In this document: one piece after another, positions 40,436-49,577 of the stretch
Layout: every line of letters begins with the position of its first letter
How positions within the stretch are numbered: position 1 is the first letter of the stretch
Origin: Pseudomonas sp. RSB 5.4
GTDB taxonomy: Bacteria; Pseudomonadota; Gammaproteobacteria; Pseudomonadales; Pseudomonadaceae
Length of the DNA: 64,000 bases
Direction: 5' to 3'
NCBI RefSeq assembly: GCF_037126175.1
Contig: NZ_CP146986.1
Coordinates: 4,712,501 to 4,776,500, forward strand
Notes under the pieces: model-generated
Database searches by the model: none
What the model was told of the DNA's origin: nothing
What the model saw: only the letters and a program-made list of their open reading frames with translations
Made by a program: the position numbers and the translations under genes

Positions 40436-41788
40436 ATGCGTTTGCACTTGTTCAAGGCTCTACCGTTCGCCCTCGCCGCCTCTTTCGTCCAAGCACAATC
40501 CTTACCAGAAGCCATGCAACAGGCGCTGGATGTCCATCCGGAAATCCAGGCAGGGGTCAACAGTCGTTTGGCCGCGGATTATCAGTTAAAGGCAGCCAAA
40601 GGTGGATACCTGCCCAAGGTCGATCTGCTGGGTGGTTATGGTCGTGAGGGCACCGACAGCGTGACCACACGGGCCAACGGTGGTGGCAATCACTGGGAAA
40701 CCCTGAACCGCGGCGAGTCAAGTTTACGTCTCTCGCAAATGGTTTTTGACGGTTTTGCAACGTCCAGCGAAGTCGGGCGTCAACAAGCCACCGTCAACTC
40801 CCGCGCCTACTCCCTGCTGGGCACTTCCGAGCGCACCGCGCTGACCGTCGCCCAGGTGTACCTGGACGTGCTGACCCGCCGCGAATTCGTGCGTCTGGCC
40901 GAGGAAAACCTCAAGAGCCACCAGCGTATCTACGACCAGATCCAGTTGCGTACCCAGCGCGGCGTTGGCAGCGGCGCCGACCTTGATCAAGCCGAAGCGC
41001 GGATGGCCCAGGCCCGCAACAACCTGATCACCGAACAGACCAACCTCGCCGACTCCGAGACCAACTTCCTCAGCGCTGTCGGCCAGATGCCTGACCAGCT
41101 GGAGCGTCCGGCGCCGTTCATGGCGATGATGCCGGTCAACCTCAATGAAGCACGCCAGCAAATGCTGGAAAACAGCCCGATCCTGCGTTCGGCCGAGTCC
41201 GATATCGCCGCTGCCGAGAAGCAGTACGAAACCGCCAAGTCGACCTTCTACCCACGTTTCGATGCTGAACTGGGTCGCACTGCCGACAACGATCTCGACG
41301 GTCAGAACGGCCACAACAACGAGTGGCAGGCCATGCTGCGCATGCGCTTCAACCTGTACTCCGGTGGCAGCAACAAGGCCGATCTGGAATCCAAGTCGTA
41401 CCTGTCGAACCAGGCGCTGGACATCCGCAACAACGCCCTGCGTCAGTTGAACGAAGAACTGGGCCTGGCCTGGAACGCCCTGAACAACGCCAATGCGCAG
41501 GTGCCGATTGCTCAGCAGTACGTTGATCACAGCACCGCCGTGCGCACCGCCTACCAGCGTCAGTTCAGCCTCGGTGAGCGGACCCTGCTCGATTTGCTCG
41601 ACAGCGAAAACGAGTTGTTCACCGCTTCGCGGCGTCTGGCTGAAATCAAAAACATTCAGTTATTTACTCAATACCGAATCAAGGCGACCATGGGCGAATT
41701 GCTCAAAAGCCAGGGAGTGGTCGCACCATTGGCATCCGTTGTGCAGAACGACGTGAAGCCCAAGGTTCAGCTGCCCGGGATGAACTGA
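40436..41788 (+). CDS. lapE: LapE, TolC-family outer-membrane channel of the LapA exporter
   Basis: The 450-residue TolC-like protein has a cleavable signal peptide (MRLHLFKALPFALAASFVQA), two repeats of the outer-membrane efflux domain (about 25-210 and 235-430) with long coiled-coil helices, and the closing segment FSLGERTLLDLLDSENELFTA typical of type I secretion TolC proteins. It forms the outer-membrane exit through which LapA is exported and in which its retention module stays lodged. The ATG at 40436 is chosen because it begins the signal peptide; upstream in-frame codons do not. It is the first gene of lapEBC. Confidence 0.94.
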   Translation: MRLHLFKALPFALAASFVQAQSLPEAMQQALDVHPEIQAGVNSRLAADYQLKAAKGGYLPKVDLLGGYGREGTDSVTTRANGGGNHWETLNRGESSLRLSQMVFDGFATSSEVGRQQATVNSRAYSLLGTSERTALTVAQVYLDVLTRREFVRLAEENLKSHQRIYDQIQLRTQRGVGSGADLDQAEARMAQARNNLITEQTNLADSETNFLSAVGQMPDQLERPAPFMAMMPVNLNEARQQMLENSPILRSAESDIAAAEKQYETAKSTFYPRFDAELGRTADNDLDGQNGHNNEWQAMLRMRFNLYSGGSNKADLESKSYLSNQALDIRNNALRQLNEELGLAWNALNNANAQVPIAQQYVDHSTAVRTAYQRQFSLGERTLLDLLDSENELFTASRRLAEIKNIQLFTQYRIKATMGELLKSQGVVAPLASVVQNDVKPKVQLPGMN

Positions 41789-41822
41789 GTTATCCCTTTT
41801 CAACTGTTAAAGAGTGTCGAGC

Positions 41823-43979
41823 GTGGAATCAGAAGTCAGTCGAGTTCATCTCAGTCATGATCCACGCGCGTTGCACGACGATCCGTTGCTGGATGGTCTG
41901 CTCGCCCTTTGCATGCTGCACCAGAAGCCCGCCAGCGCGGCGATGCTGACCACCGGCCTGCCGTTGCCCAAGCAGCGCCTGAGTGTCGAGCTGCTGCCGC
42001 GCGCAGCGGCTCGCGCCGGGCTGCAGGGCCGGGTGCTGCAGCGCAAGCTGGAAGAGATTCCGGCGATTGCCATGCCGGCGTTGTTGCTGCTCAAGGATGG
42101 CCGCAGCGCCGTCCTGCTCGGCTGGCAAGGCGAAAACGAAGCCCGGGTGCTGCTCAGCGAAAGTGATGGCGGCGAATCAGTGGTCAGCCGCGAACTGCTG
42201 GCCGACGACTACACCGGCAAAGTGTTTTTCGCCCAGCCGCAGCACAAATTCGACGTCAACCACGGCACGCTGATCCCGCGTGCGCGCTCGTGGTTTCGCG
42301 ACACCCTCAAGCGTTCGCGCTGGTTGTATGCGGATGCGATTGCCGCCAGTTTCCTGATCAACATCATCGCCATGGCCGCGCCGCTGTTCGTGATGAACGT
42401 CTACGACCGCGTGGTGCCGAACCAGGCCGAAGCGACCCTCTGGGTGCTGGCGCTGGGCATCACTGGTGCCTACATTTTCGACCTGATTCTCAAGAGCCTG
42501 CGCAGCCTGTGCCTGGATCTGGCCGGCAAGAAAACCGACCTGATCATCTCCGCGACGCTGTTCGAGCGTATCGTCGGCATGGCCATGAAGTACCGCCCGG
42601 CCCGGGTCGGCAGCTTCGCCCAGAACATCCATGAATTTCAGAGCCTGCGCGACTTCCTCGCCTCGCTGACCCTGACCAGTCTGATCGACCTGCCGTTCAC
42701 CATTCTGATCTTCATCGTCATCGCCATTCTCGGCGGTCATCTGGTGTGGATTCCGGTGCTGGCGTTCCCGATTGCCCTGTTGATCGGCTACGCGTTGCAG
42801 AAGCCGCTGGTCGCGACCATGGAACGCACCATGGCGCTGGGCGCCGAGCGTCAGTCGAGCCTGATCGAAACCCTCGCCGGCCTCGATGCGGTCAAGGTCA
42901 ACAACGCCGAAAGCGAACGTCAGTACCAGTGGGAACAGACCATCGGCACCCTCAGCCGCCTCGAACTGCGGGTGAAAATGCTCTCCGGTCTGGCGATGAA
43001 CATCACCTTGCTGATCCAGCAACTGGCCGGGGTGATCATGATCGTCTTCGGCGTGTACCAGATCATTGCCGGCAACCTGAGCATGGGCGGTCTGATTGCC
43101 TGCTACATGCTCAGCGGCCGCGCGCTCAGCCCGCTGGCGTCGCTGTCCGGTCTGTTGACCCGCTACCAGCAGGCGCGGGTGACCATGACTTCCGTCGACC
43201 AGATGATGGAGCTGCCGCAGGAGCGCAATTTCGAAGAACGTCCGCTGAGCCGCAAGGTGCTGCAGGGCGCGATCGAGTGCCGTCAGCTGAACTTCACCTA
43301 TCCGGAGCAACAGAACCCGGCGCTGAAGAACATCAACCTGGTGATTCGTCCCGGCGAGAAGATCGGCATCATCGGCCGCAGCGGTTCGGGCAAGAGTTCG
43401 CTGGCGAAACTGCTGGTGGGCCTGTATCAGCCGGACGACGGTGCGTTGCTGGTGGACGGCGTGGACATCCGCCAGATCGACGTCAGCGAGCTGCGCTACA
43501 ACATCGGCTACGTGCCGCAGGACATCCAGCTGCTGGCCGGCACCCTGCGTGACAACCTGGTCTCCGGCGCGCGTTACGTCGAAGACGAGTTGGTGCTGCA
43601 AGCCGCCGAACTGGCCGGCGTGCACGAATTCGCCCGCCTGCATCCGCAAGGCTACGAGCTGCAAGTCGGCGAGCGCGGGCAGAACCTGTCCGGCGGCCAG
43701 CGGCAGAACGTTGCACTGGCCCGGGCGCTGCTGCTCAACCCGCCGATCCTGCTGCTCGACGAACCGACCAGCGCCATGGACAACACCGGCGAAGAACGCC
43801 TCAAGCAACGTCTGGCTGCCGTGGTTGAAAACAAGACCGTGGTGCTGGTGACGCACCGGGCCTCGCTGCTGTCGCTGGTCGACCGCCTGCTGGTGGTCGA
43901 CCGTGGACAGATTCTCGCCGATGGCCCGAAAGCCGCCGTGATGGAAGCGTTGAAGAAGGGGCAGATCAGTGTTGCTTAA
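41823..43979 (+). CDS. lapB: LapB, type I secretion ABC transporter/ATPase
   Basis: The 718-residue protein has an N-terminal C39-like domain (about 15-135) that lacks the catalytic cysteine, as usual for exporters of non-processed RTX adhesins. A six-helix membrane domain (about 160-430) follows, then an ABC ATPase with Walker A GRSGSGKSS, signature LSGGQ and Walker B ILLLDEPTSAMD. It powers LapA export across the inner membrane. The GTG at 41823 (MESEVSRVHLSHDPR) fits the AAAGAG site better than the GTG at 41814. It overlaps lapC by 11 nt. Confidence 0.95.
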   Translation: MESEVSRVHLSHDPRALHDDPLLDGLLALCMLHQKPASAAMLTTGLPLPKQRLSVELLPRAAARAGLQGRVLQRKLEEIPAIAMPALLLLKDGRSAVLLGWQGENEARVLLSESDGGESVVSRELLADDYTGKVFFAQPQHKFDVNHGTLIPRARSWFRDTLKRSRWLYADAIAASFLINIIAMAAPLFVMNVYDRVVPNQAEATLWVLALGITGAYIFDLILKSLRSLCLDLAGKKTDLIISATLFERIVGMAMKYRPARVGSFAQNIHEFQSLRDFLASLTLTSLIDLPFTILIFIVIAILGGHLVWIPVLAFPIALLIGYALQKPLVATMERTMALGAERQSSLIETLAGLDAVKVNNAESERQYQWEQTIGTLSRLELRVKMLSGLAMNITLLIQQLAGVIMIVFGVYQIIAGNLSMGGLIACYMLSGRALSPLASLSGLLTRYQQARVTMTSVDQMMELPQERNFEERPLSRKVLQGAIECRQLNFTYPEQQNPALKNINLVIRPGEKIGIIGRSGSGKSSLAKLLVGLYQPDDGALLVDGVDIRQIDVSELRYNIGYVPQDIQLLAGTLRDNLVSGARYVEDELVLQAAELAGVHEFARLHPQGYELQVGERGQNLSGGQRQNVALARALLLNPPILLLDEPTSAMDNTGEERLKQRLAAVVENKTVVLVTHRASLLSLVDRLLVVDRGQILADGPKAAVMEALKKGQISVA

Positions 43980-45336
43980 GTCGGGTGTCAAAGAGTCGAT
44001 CCGTCGCTACTTCAAGGGTTCTGCCTCGCTGCAGGGCCAGCCGCTGCCGGAGGTCAACAAAGCGCTGATCGAGGACGCCCCGCGCGTCGTGCGCCTGACC
44101 ATCTGGGCAATCATCGGCTTCTTCCTGTTCCTGCTGCTGTGGGCCAACTTCGCCGTGATCGACGAAGTGACCAAGGGCGACGGCAAGGCGATTCCATCGT
44201 CGAAGATCCAGAAAATCCAGAACCTGGAGGGCGGGATTGTCTCGGAAATGTTCGTCAAGGAAGGTCAGATCGTCGAGGCCGGCGCGCCGCTGATTCGCCT
44301 CGACGACACGCGATTTGCTTCCAACGTCGGCGAAACCGAAGCCGATCGGCTGTCGATGCTGCTGCGCGTCGAACGCCTGAGCGCCGAGGTCGATGACCGT
44401 CCGCTGAATTTCCCGGACGACGTGCTCAAAGCCGTACCGGGTCAGGCGAAAAGCGAAGAATCGTTGTACATCAGCCGTCGTCAGCAATTGCACGACGAGA
44501 TTGGCGGTTTGCAGGAACAGCTGATTCAGCGTCAGCAAGAGCTGCGCGAATTCACCTCCAAGCAGGCGCAATATCGCCAGCAACTGGGCCTGCAACGCCA
44601 GGAAATCAACATGTCCGAGCCGCTGGTGGCGCAGGGCGCGGTGTCGCCGGTGGAAGTGCTGCGACTCAAGCGTGCCGAAGTCGAAACCCGCGGTCAGCTC
44701 GACGCCACCACGCTGGCGATTCCGCGCGCCGAATCGGCCATCAAGGAAGTCCAGCGCAAGATCGACGAGACTCGCGGCAAATTTCGCAGCGATGCGCTGA
44801 CCCAGCTCAACGAAGCCCGCACCGACCTGAACAAGGCCCAGGCCACCGGCAAGGCCCTGGAAGACCGGGTCAGCCGGACGCTGGTCACCTCGCCGGTACG
44901 CGGGATCGTCAACAAGTTGCTGGTCAACACCATCGGCGGCGTGATCCAGCCGGGCAGCGACATGGTGGAAATCGTGCCGCTGGATGACACCTTGCTGGTC
45001 GAAGCCAAGATCCGTCCGCAGGACATTGCGTTCCTGCATCCGGGGCAGGAAGCGATCGTCAAATTCACCGCGTACGACTACACCATTTATGGCGGGCTGA
45101 AAGCCAAACTGGAGCAGATCGGTGCCGACACCATCACCGACGAAGACAAGAAAACCACTTACTACATCATCAAGGTCCGCACCGAGCGCAGCCACCTGGG
45201 CACTGATGAAAAACCGCTGCTGATCATTCCGGGGATGGTGGCGTCGGTGGATATCATCACCGGCAAGAAGTCGGTGCTGAGTTATTTGCTCAAGCCGATC
45301 ATTCGGGCGCGGGCTGAGGCGTTGCACGAGCGGTAG
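43969..45336 (+). CDS. lapC: LapC, membrane fusion protein of the LapA exporter
   Basis: The 455-residue HlyD-family adaptor has a short cytoplasmic tail, a membrane helix (about 42-62, LTIWAIIGFFLFLLLWANFAVI), and a barrel-sandwich half with VPSSKIQKIQNLEGGIV-type sequence. Long coiled coils (about 120-300) and a second barrel-sandwich half (SPVRGIVNKLLVNTIGGVIQPG) follow. It links LapB to LapE in the periplasm. The GTG start lies inside the end of lapB, so the two are translationally coupled. It ends the operon and is followed by a REP doublet. Confidence 0.95.
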   Translation: MLLKSGVKESIRRYFKGSASLQGQPLPEVNKALIEDAPRVVRLTIWAIIGFFLFLLLWANFAVIDEVTKGDGKAIPSSKIQKIQNLEGGIVSEMFVKEGQIVEAGAPLIRLDDTRFASNVGETEADRLSMLLRVERLSAEVDDRPLNFPDDVLKAVPGQAKSEESLYISRRQQLHDEIGGLQEQLIQRQQELREFTSKQAQYRQQLGLQRQEINMSEPLVAQGAVSPVEVLRLKRAEVETRGQLDATTLAIPRAESAIKEVQRKIDETRGKFRSDALTQLNEARTDLNKAQATGKALEDRVSRTLVTSPVRGIVNKLLVNTIGGVIQPGSDMVEIVPLDDTLLVEAKIRPQDIAFLHPGQEAIVKFTAYDYTIYGGLKAKLEQIGADTITDEDKKTTYYIIKVRTERSHLGTDEKPLLIIPGMVASVDIITGKKSVLSYLLKPIIRARAEALHER

Positions 45337-45356
45337 GTCTTCAGCGCGGCATATGG

Positions 45357-45457
45357 CCCCTTCGCGAGCAAGCCCGCTCCCACATTTGATCTTCAGTGGA
45401 CACAAGTTCTGTGTTCGACCGAGATCCACTGTGGGAGCGGGCTTGCTCGCGAAGGGG
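45357..45457 (+). repeat. REP doublet (REPIN) 3
   Basis: Inverted REP arms CCTTCGCGAGCAAGCCCGCT and AGCGGGCTTGCTCGCGAAGG are separated by about 53 nt, right after lapC. The wider spacer makes this the longest simple doublet in the window. The rest of the 45337-45709 gap is AT-rich (about 45540-45590) and should hold the promoter of the next operon. Confidence 0.92.
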
Positions 45458-45709
45458 CCAGCAAAATCACCACATCCCTGTCAGTAAGTGACACAAATCG
45501 TCATTCACCATCCAGTCCATTCCTCACCATCCGCCATATCGTTATTCATTAACGGTATTTAATTTCCTGTTCTTATAGCTTTAAAGTCAGCCACCTGCGT
45601 ACCTGCCGACCAATCGGCGCGCCGCACGACCTGAACCAACACGCAATCCAGCGTGAGTTTCTGATCGACGTGCGCGCCTGTGAGCGCGCCGTGCGTGGGA
45701 GATTGAAAG

Positions 45710-46606
45710 ATGTCCGCAGCTACTGCCACCCCAAGCGCCGCGACTGCCGCGCCGCAAAGCTTTGAAATTCGCCCGTTCAGCGGTGCCGTTGGTGCCGAGA
45801 TCATCGGCCTGGACCTGACCCGGCCGGTCAACGACCAGGACTTCGCCCGCATTCACCGTGCGCACCTGGATCACCACGTTGTGGTGTTCCGCGACCAGCG
45901 CATCACCCCGCAACAGCAGATCGATTTCAGCCGCCGCTTCGGCGTGTTGCAGATTCACGTGCTCAAGCAGTTCCTGCTGGCCAATCACCCGGAAATTCTC
46001 ATCGTTTCCAACATCGTCGAGAACGGCCAGAACATCGGCCTCGGCGACGCCGGCAAGTTCTGGCACTCCGACCTTTCCTATAAAGAACTGCCGAGCCTCG
46101 GCTCGATGCTGCACGCGCAGGAGCTGCCCTCCGAGGGCGGCGACACGCTGTTCGCCGACATGCACAAAGCCTGGGACAACCTGCCGCAAGCGCTGCGCAA
46201 AGCCGTGGAAGGCCGCTCGGCCGCGCATTCCTACACCGCGCGCTACAGCGAGAGCAAATTCGAAGGCAACTGGCGCCCGACCCTGACCCCGGAGCAACTG
46301 GCGCAGGTCGCCGAAGTGGTGCACCCGATCGTTCGCACCCATCCGGAAAACGGCCGCAAGGCGTTGTTCGTCAGCGAAGGCTTCACCACCCGAATCGTCG
46401 GCCTGCCGGAGGACGAGAGCCAGCAACTGCTGGCCGAGCTCTACGCCCACAGCGTGTTGCCGCAAAACATCTACCGCCATCAGTGGCAGCCCCACGACAT
46501 GGTGTTCTGGGACAACCGTTCGCTGATCCACCTCGCCGCTGGCTGCCCCGCGCACCTGCGCCGCAAGCTGTATCGCACGACCATCCAGGGCGACGCGCCT
46601 TTCTGA
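45710..46606 (+). CDS. TauD/TfdA-family Fe(II)/2-oxoglutarate dioxygenase
   Basis: The 298-residue cytoplasmic enzyme has the jelly-roll TauD fold, with iron ligands His119 and Asp121 (WHSD) and distal His274 (WDNRSLIH), and Arg289 for 2-oxoglutarate. TauD relatives hydroxylate taurine, other sulfonates, alkyl sulfates or aryloxy acids next to the leaving group. It is followed after 18 nt by a substrate-binding protein and an ABC importer, so its substrate is probably what the importer brings in. I cannot name the substrate; a sulfur or organic-acid compound is likely. The start ATG is at 45710. Confidence 0.9.
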   Translation: MSAATATPSAATAAPQSFEIRPFSGAVGAEIIGLDLTRPVNDQDFARIHRAHLDHHVVVFRDQRITPQQQIDFSRRFGVLQIHVLKQFLLANHPEILIVSNIVENGQNIGLGDAGKFWHSDLSYKELPSLGSMLHAQELPSEGGDTLFADMHKAWDNLPQALRKAVEGRSAAHSYTARYSESKFEGNWRPTLTPEQLAQVAEVVHPIVRTHPENGRKALFVSEGFTTRIVGLPEDESQQLLAELYAHSVLPQNIYRHQWQPHDMVFWDNRSLIHLAAGCPAHLRRKLYRTTIQGDAPF

Positions 46607-46624
46607 TTTGCCGGAGATTCGATC

Positions 46625-47650
46625 ATGTCCAAACGTCTTCCATTTGCACCGCTGGCGGCGGCCATTGGCCTCGGTTGCAGCCTGATCGCCGGCAGCCTGG
46701 TGGCGCCGACCACGGCCCACGCCGAAGGTGAAATCCGCATCGCCGAACAGTTCGGGATTGTCTATCTATTGCTCAACGTGGTGCGCGATCAGGGCCTGAT
46801 CGAGAAGTACGGCAAGCAGGAAGGCCTCGACATCAAGGTCGACTGGACGCAGCTCTCGGGCGGCGCCGCGGTCAACGATGCGCTGTTGTCAGGCTCCATC
46901 GACATTGCCGGTGCCGGCGTCGGCCCGCTGCTGACCATCTGGGATCGCACCCACGGCAAGCAGAACGTCAAGGCCGTGGCCTCGCTCGGCAACTTCCCGT
47001 ACTACCTGGTCAGCAACAATCCCAAGGTCAAAACCATTGCCGATTTCACCGAGAAGGACCGCATCGCGGTGCCGGCGGTGGGCGTTTCGGTGCAGTCGCG
47101 TTTCCTGCAATACGCCGCGGCCAAGCAGTGGGGTGACAAGGAATTCAATCGCCTCGACAAATACACCATCGCCGTTCCGCACCCGGATGCGACCGCTGCG
47201 TTGATCGCCGGCGGCACCGAACTGACCGGGCATTTCTCCAACCCGCCGTTCCAGGATCAGGCGCTGCAGAACCCGAACGTGCACGTGGTGCTCAACTCCT
47301 ACGATATCCTCGGCCCGAACTCGCCGACGGTGCTGTTCGCCACCGAGAAATTCCGCAACGACAATCCGAAAACCTACAAAGCCTTCGTCGAAGCGCTGAC
47401 CGAAGCCGCGCAATTTGCGCAGAACGATAAGGGCGCGGCGGCGGACACGTATATTCGCGTGACCAAGGCCAAGATCGACCGCGCCGAGTTGCTGAAAATC
47501 ATCGACAACCCGCAATTCGAATTCAGCGTCACGCCGAAAAATACTTATCCACTGGCCGAATTCCTCTACCGCGTCGGAGCGATCAAAAACAAACCGGAAT
47601 CGTGGAAGGACTACTTCTTCCAGGACGCCAAACCGCTGCAAGGGAGCTGA
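46625..47650 (+). CDS. ABC transporter substrate-binding protein, SsuA/TauA/NrtA-like
   Basis: The 341-residue periplasmic binding protein has a signal peptide (about 1-37, ending TTAHAEG) and the NMT1/SsuA-type two-lobe fold: IRIAEQFGIVYLLLNVVRDQGL near the mature N-terminus, LLSGSIDIAGAGVGPLL, and NNPKVKTIADFTEKDRIAVPAVGVSVQSRFLQ. It delivers an aliphatic sulfonate- or nitrate-type anion, or a related compound, to the membrane complex encoded next. A GGAG site lies 9 nt before the ATG. The ligand is not predictable by eye. Confidence 0.9.
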   Translation: MSKRLPFAPLAAAIGLGCSLIAGSLVAPTTAHAEGEIRIAEQFGIVYLLLNVVRDQGLIEKYGKQEGLDIKVDWTQLSGGAAVNDALLSGSIDIAGAGVGPLLTIWDRTHGKQNVKAVASLGNFPYYLVSNNPKVKTIADFTEKDRIAVPAVGVSVQSRFLQYAAAKQWGDKEFNRLDKYTIAVPHPDATAALIAGGTELTGHFSNPPFQDQALQNPNVHVVLNSYDILGPNSPTVLFATEKFRNDNPKTYKAFVEALTEAAQFAQNDKGAAADTYIRVTKAKIDRAELLKIIDNPQFEFSVTPKNTYPLAEFLYRVGAIKNKPESWKDYFFQDAKPLQGS

Positions 47651-47655
47651 TCGAG

Positions 47656-48516
47656 ATGAACGCCCCCTTGCAAGGCCACGCGGCCAGCAACCCGATCGCC
47701 AGCAGCCAGGCGCTGCTGGCGGTTGACCAAGTCAGCCTTGAATACCGCACCCCGCAACGGGTGGTACGAGCAACCCATCAAGTCAGTTTCGAGGTCGATC
47801 CGGCGGACCGCTTCGTCCTGCTCGGCCCGTCCGGCTGCGGCAAATCCACCTTGCTCAAAGCGGTTGCCGGATTCATTGCGCCGTGCGAAGGCGAGATCCG
47901 CCTGCAAGGCCAGCGCGTCGATGCGCCGGGTCCGGACCGGATCGTGGTGTTCCAGGAGTTCGATCAACTGCCGCCGTGGAAAACCGTCAAACAGAACGTG
48001 ATGTTTCCGCTGCTCGCCTCGCGAACCTTGAACAAAAAAGACGCCGAAGAACGCGCGTTGCACTATCTGGAAAAGGTCGGGCTGGCGGCGTTCGCCGATG
48101 CGTATCCCCACACCCTGTCCGGCGGCATGAAGGCGCGGGTGGCGATTGCCCGGGCGCTGGCGATGCAGCCGAAAATCCTCTTGATGGACGAGCCGTTCGC
48201 CGCGCTGGACGCGCTGACCCGGCGCAAGATGCAGGAAGAATTGCTGCTGCTCTGGGAGGAGGTGCGCTTCACCTTGCTGTTCGTCACCCACTCGATCGAA
48301 GAGGCGCTGGTGGTCGGTAACCGCATCCTGCTGCTGTCGCCACACCCGGGGCGGGTACGCGCTGAAGTGCACAGCCATCAATACGATCTGCAAAGCCTCG
48401 GCGGCGTGGCGTTTCAGGAGTCGGCGCGACGCATTCACCGTTTGCTGTTCGATGAAGGCCAGTCGCCGGAAACCGAGCGCGAGCACGATTTCAACGACAT
48501 TCGTATCGCTTATTGA
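47656..48516 (+). CDS. ABC transporter ATP-binding protein, SsuB/TauB-like
   Basis: This is a 286-residue importer ATPase with Walker A GPSGCGKST (about 56-64), Q-loop VFQEFDQLPPW, signature LSGGMKAR, Walker B ILLMDEPF and the H-loop histidine (FVTHSIEEAL). It energises uptake with the permease encoded 20 nt downstream. I use the ATG at 47656 because it has a GGGAG site; the frame upstream overlaps the binding-protein gene. Confidence 0.93.
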   Translation: MNAPLQGHAASNPIASSQALLAVDQVSLEYRTPQRVVRATHQVSFEVDPADRFVLLGPSGCGKSTLLKAVAGFIAPCEGEIRLQGQRVDAPGPDRIVVFQEFDQLPPWKTVKQNVMFPLLASRTLNKKDAEERALHYLEKVGLAAFADAYPHTLSGGMKARVAIARALAMQPKILLMDEPFAALDALTRRKMQEELLLLWEEVRFTLLFVTHSIEEALVVGNRILLLSPHPGRVRAEVHSHQYDLQSLGGVAFQESARRIHRLLFDEGQSPETEREHDFNDIRIAY

Positions 48517-48536
48517 GCGTTCTGGAGGATTGCCCG

Positions 48537-49403
48537 ATGAGCCAACCATCGTCTGTACGACAAGAGTTTGAAACCGTCCTTGAACCATTGACCAGCGTAC
48601 CGCTCGAGCGCGAATTGCCTCTAGGCCAACGCCTGTGGCAACAGGGCTGGTTGCGCAAGAGTGTGATCCTGATTCTGCTGGCGATCCTCTGGGAAGTGAT
48701 CGCCCGGGTGCAGAACAACGACTTGCTGCTGCCGAGTTTTCTGCAGACCAGTCATGCCTTGTATGACGGCCTGCTCAGCGGCGAGTTGCTGGGCAAGGTG
48801 TGGATATCGTTGGTAGTGCTGATCAAGGGTTACCTGATCGGCATCGTGCTGGCATTCGCCCTGACCACGCTGGCGGTATCGACGCAGTTCGGTCGCGACC
48901 TGCTGAGCACCCTGACCTCGATGTTCAACCCGCTGCCGGCGATTGCCTTGCTGCCGCTGGCCTTGCTCTGGTTCGGGCTGGGGCAGAACAGCCTGATTTT
49001 CGTGCTGGTGCATTCGGTGTTGTGGGCGCTGGCGCTGAACACTTACGCCGGCTTTCTCGGCGTTTCGGAAACCTTGCGCATGGCCGGGCGCAATTACGGG
49101 CTGAAGGGCATGCGTTTTGTGTTGTTCATCCTGATTCCGGCAGCGCTGCCGTCGATCCTCGCCGGGCTGAAAATCGGCTGGGCGTTTGCCTGGCGCACGC
49201 TGATCGCCGCCGAACTGGTGTTCGGCGCCACCAGCGGCAAGGGCGGGTTGGGCTGGTACATCTTCCAGAACCGCAACGAGCTGTACACCGACAAGGTGTT
49301 CGCCGGGTTGGCGGTGGTGATCCTGATCGGGTTGCTGGTGGAGAATCTGGTGTTCGAAACGCTGGAGCGGGTGACCGTCAAGCGCTGGGGCATGCAGCGG
49401 TAA
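48537..49403 (+). CDS. ABC transporter permease, SsuC/TauC-like
   Basis: The 288-residue inner-membrane permease has about six helices and the EAA loop motif (ETLRMAGRNYGLKGMRFVLF followed by IPAALPSILAGLKIGWAFAW) that docks on the ATPase. A GGAGGA ribosome site precedes the ATG at 48537. It completes the dioxygenase-binding protein-ATPase-permease operon. A REP doublet follows. Confidence 0.93.
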   Translation: MSQPSSVRQEFETVLEPLTSVPLERELPLGQRLWQQGWLRKSVILILLAILWEVIARVQNNDLLLPSFLQTSHALYDGLLSGELLGKVWISLVVLIKGYLIGIVLAFALTTLAVSTQFGRDLLSTLTSMFNPLPAIALLPLALLWFGLGQNSLIFVLVHSVLWALALNTYAGFLGVSETLRMAGRNYGLKGMRFVLFILIPAALPSILAGLKIGWAFAWRTLIAAELVFGATSGKGGLGWYIFQNRNELYTDKVFAGLAVVILIGLLVENLVFETLERVTVKRWGMQR

Positions 49404-49425
49404 TTTGTGTTGTTCCCCCTGGCCC

Positions 49426-49497
49426 CTTCGCGAGCAAGCCCGCTCCCACATTTTGGAATGCGTTTTCCCTGTGGGAGCGGGCTTGCTCGCGAAGGCG
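49426..49497 (+). repeat. REP doublet (REPIN) 4
   Basis: Inverted REP arms around a spacer of about 28 nt, between the permease gene and the LysR gene; nearly identical to the other copies (TTCGCGAGCAAGCCCGCTCC and its complement). Confidence 0.92.
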
Positions 49498-49577
49498 TCG
49501 GTGCATGCGCCACCGGTTTCAAGGATGTTTGCTAGCATTGCACCCAGATCAATCCAGATCAGCCACGAGTGCTCTGC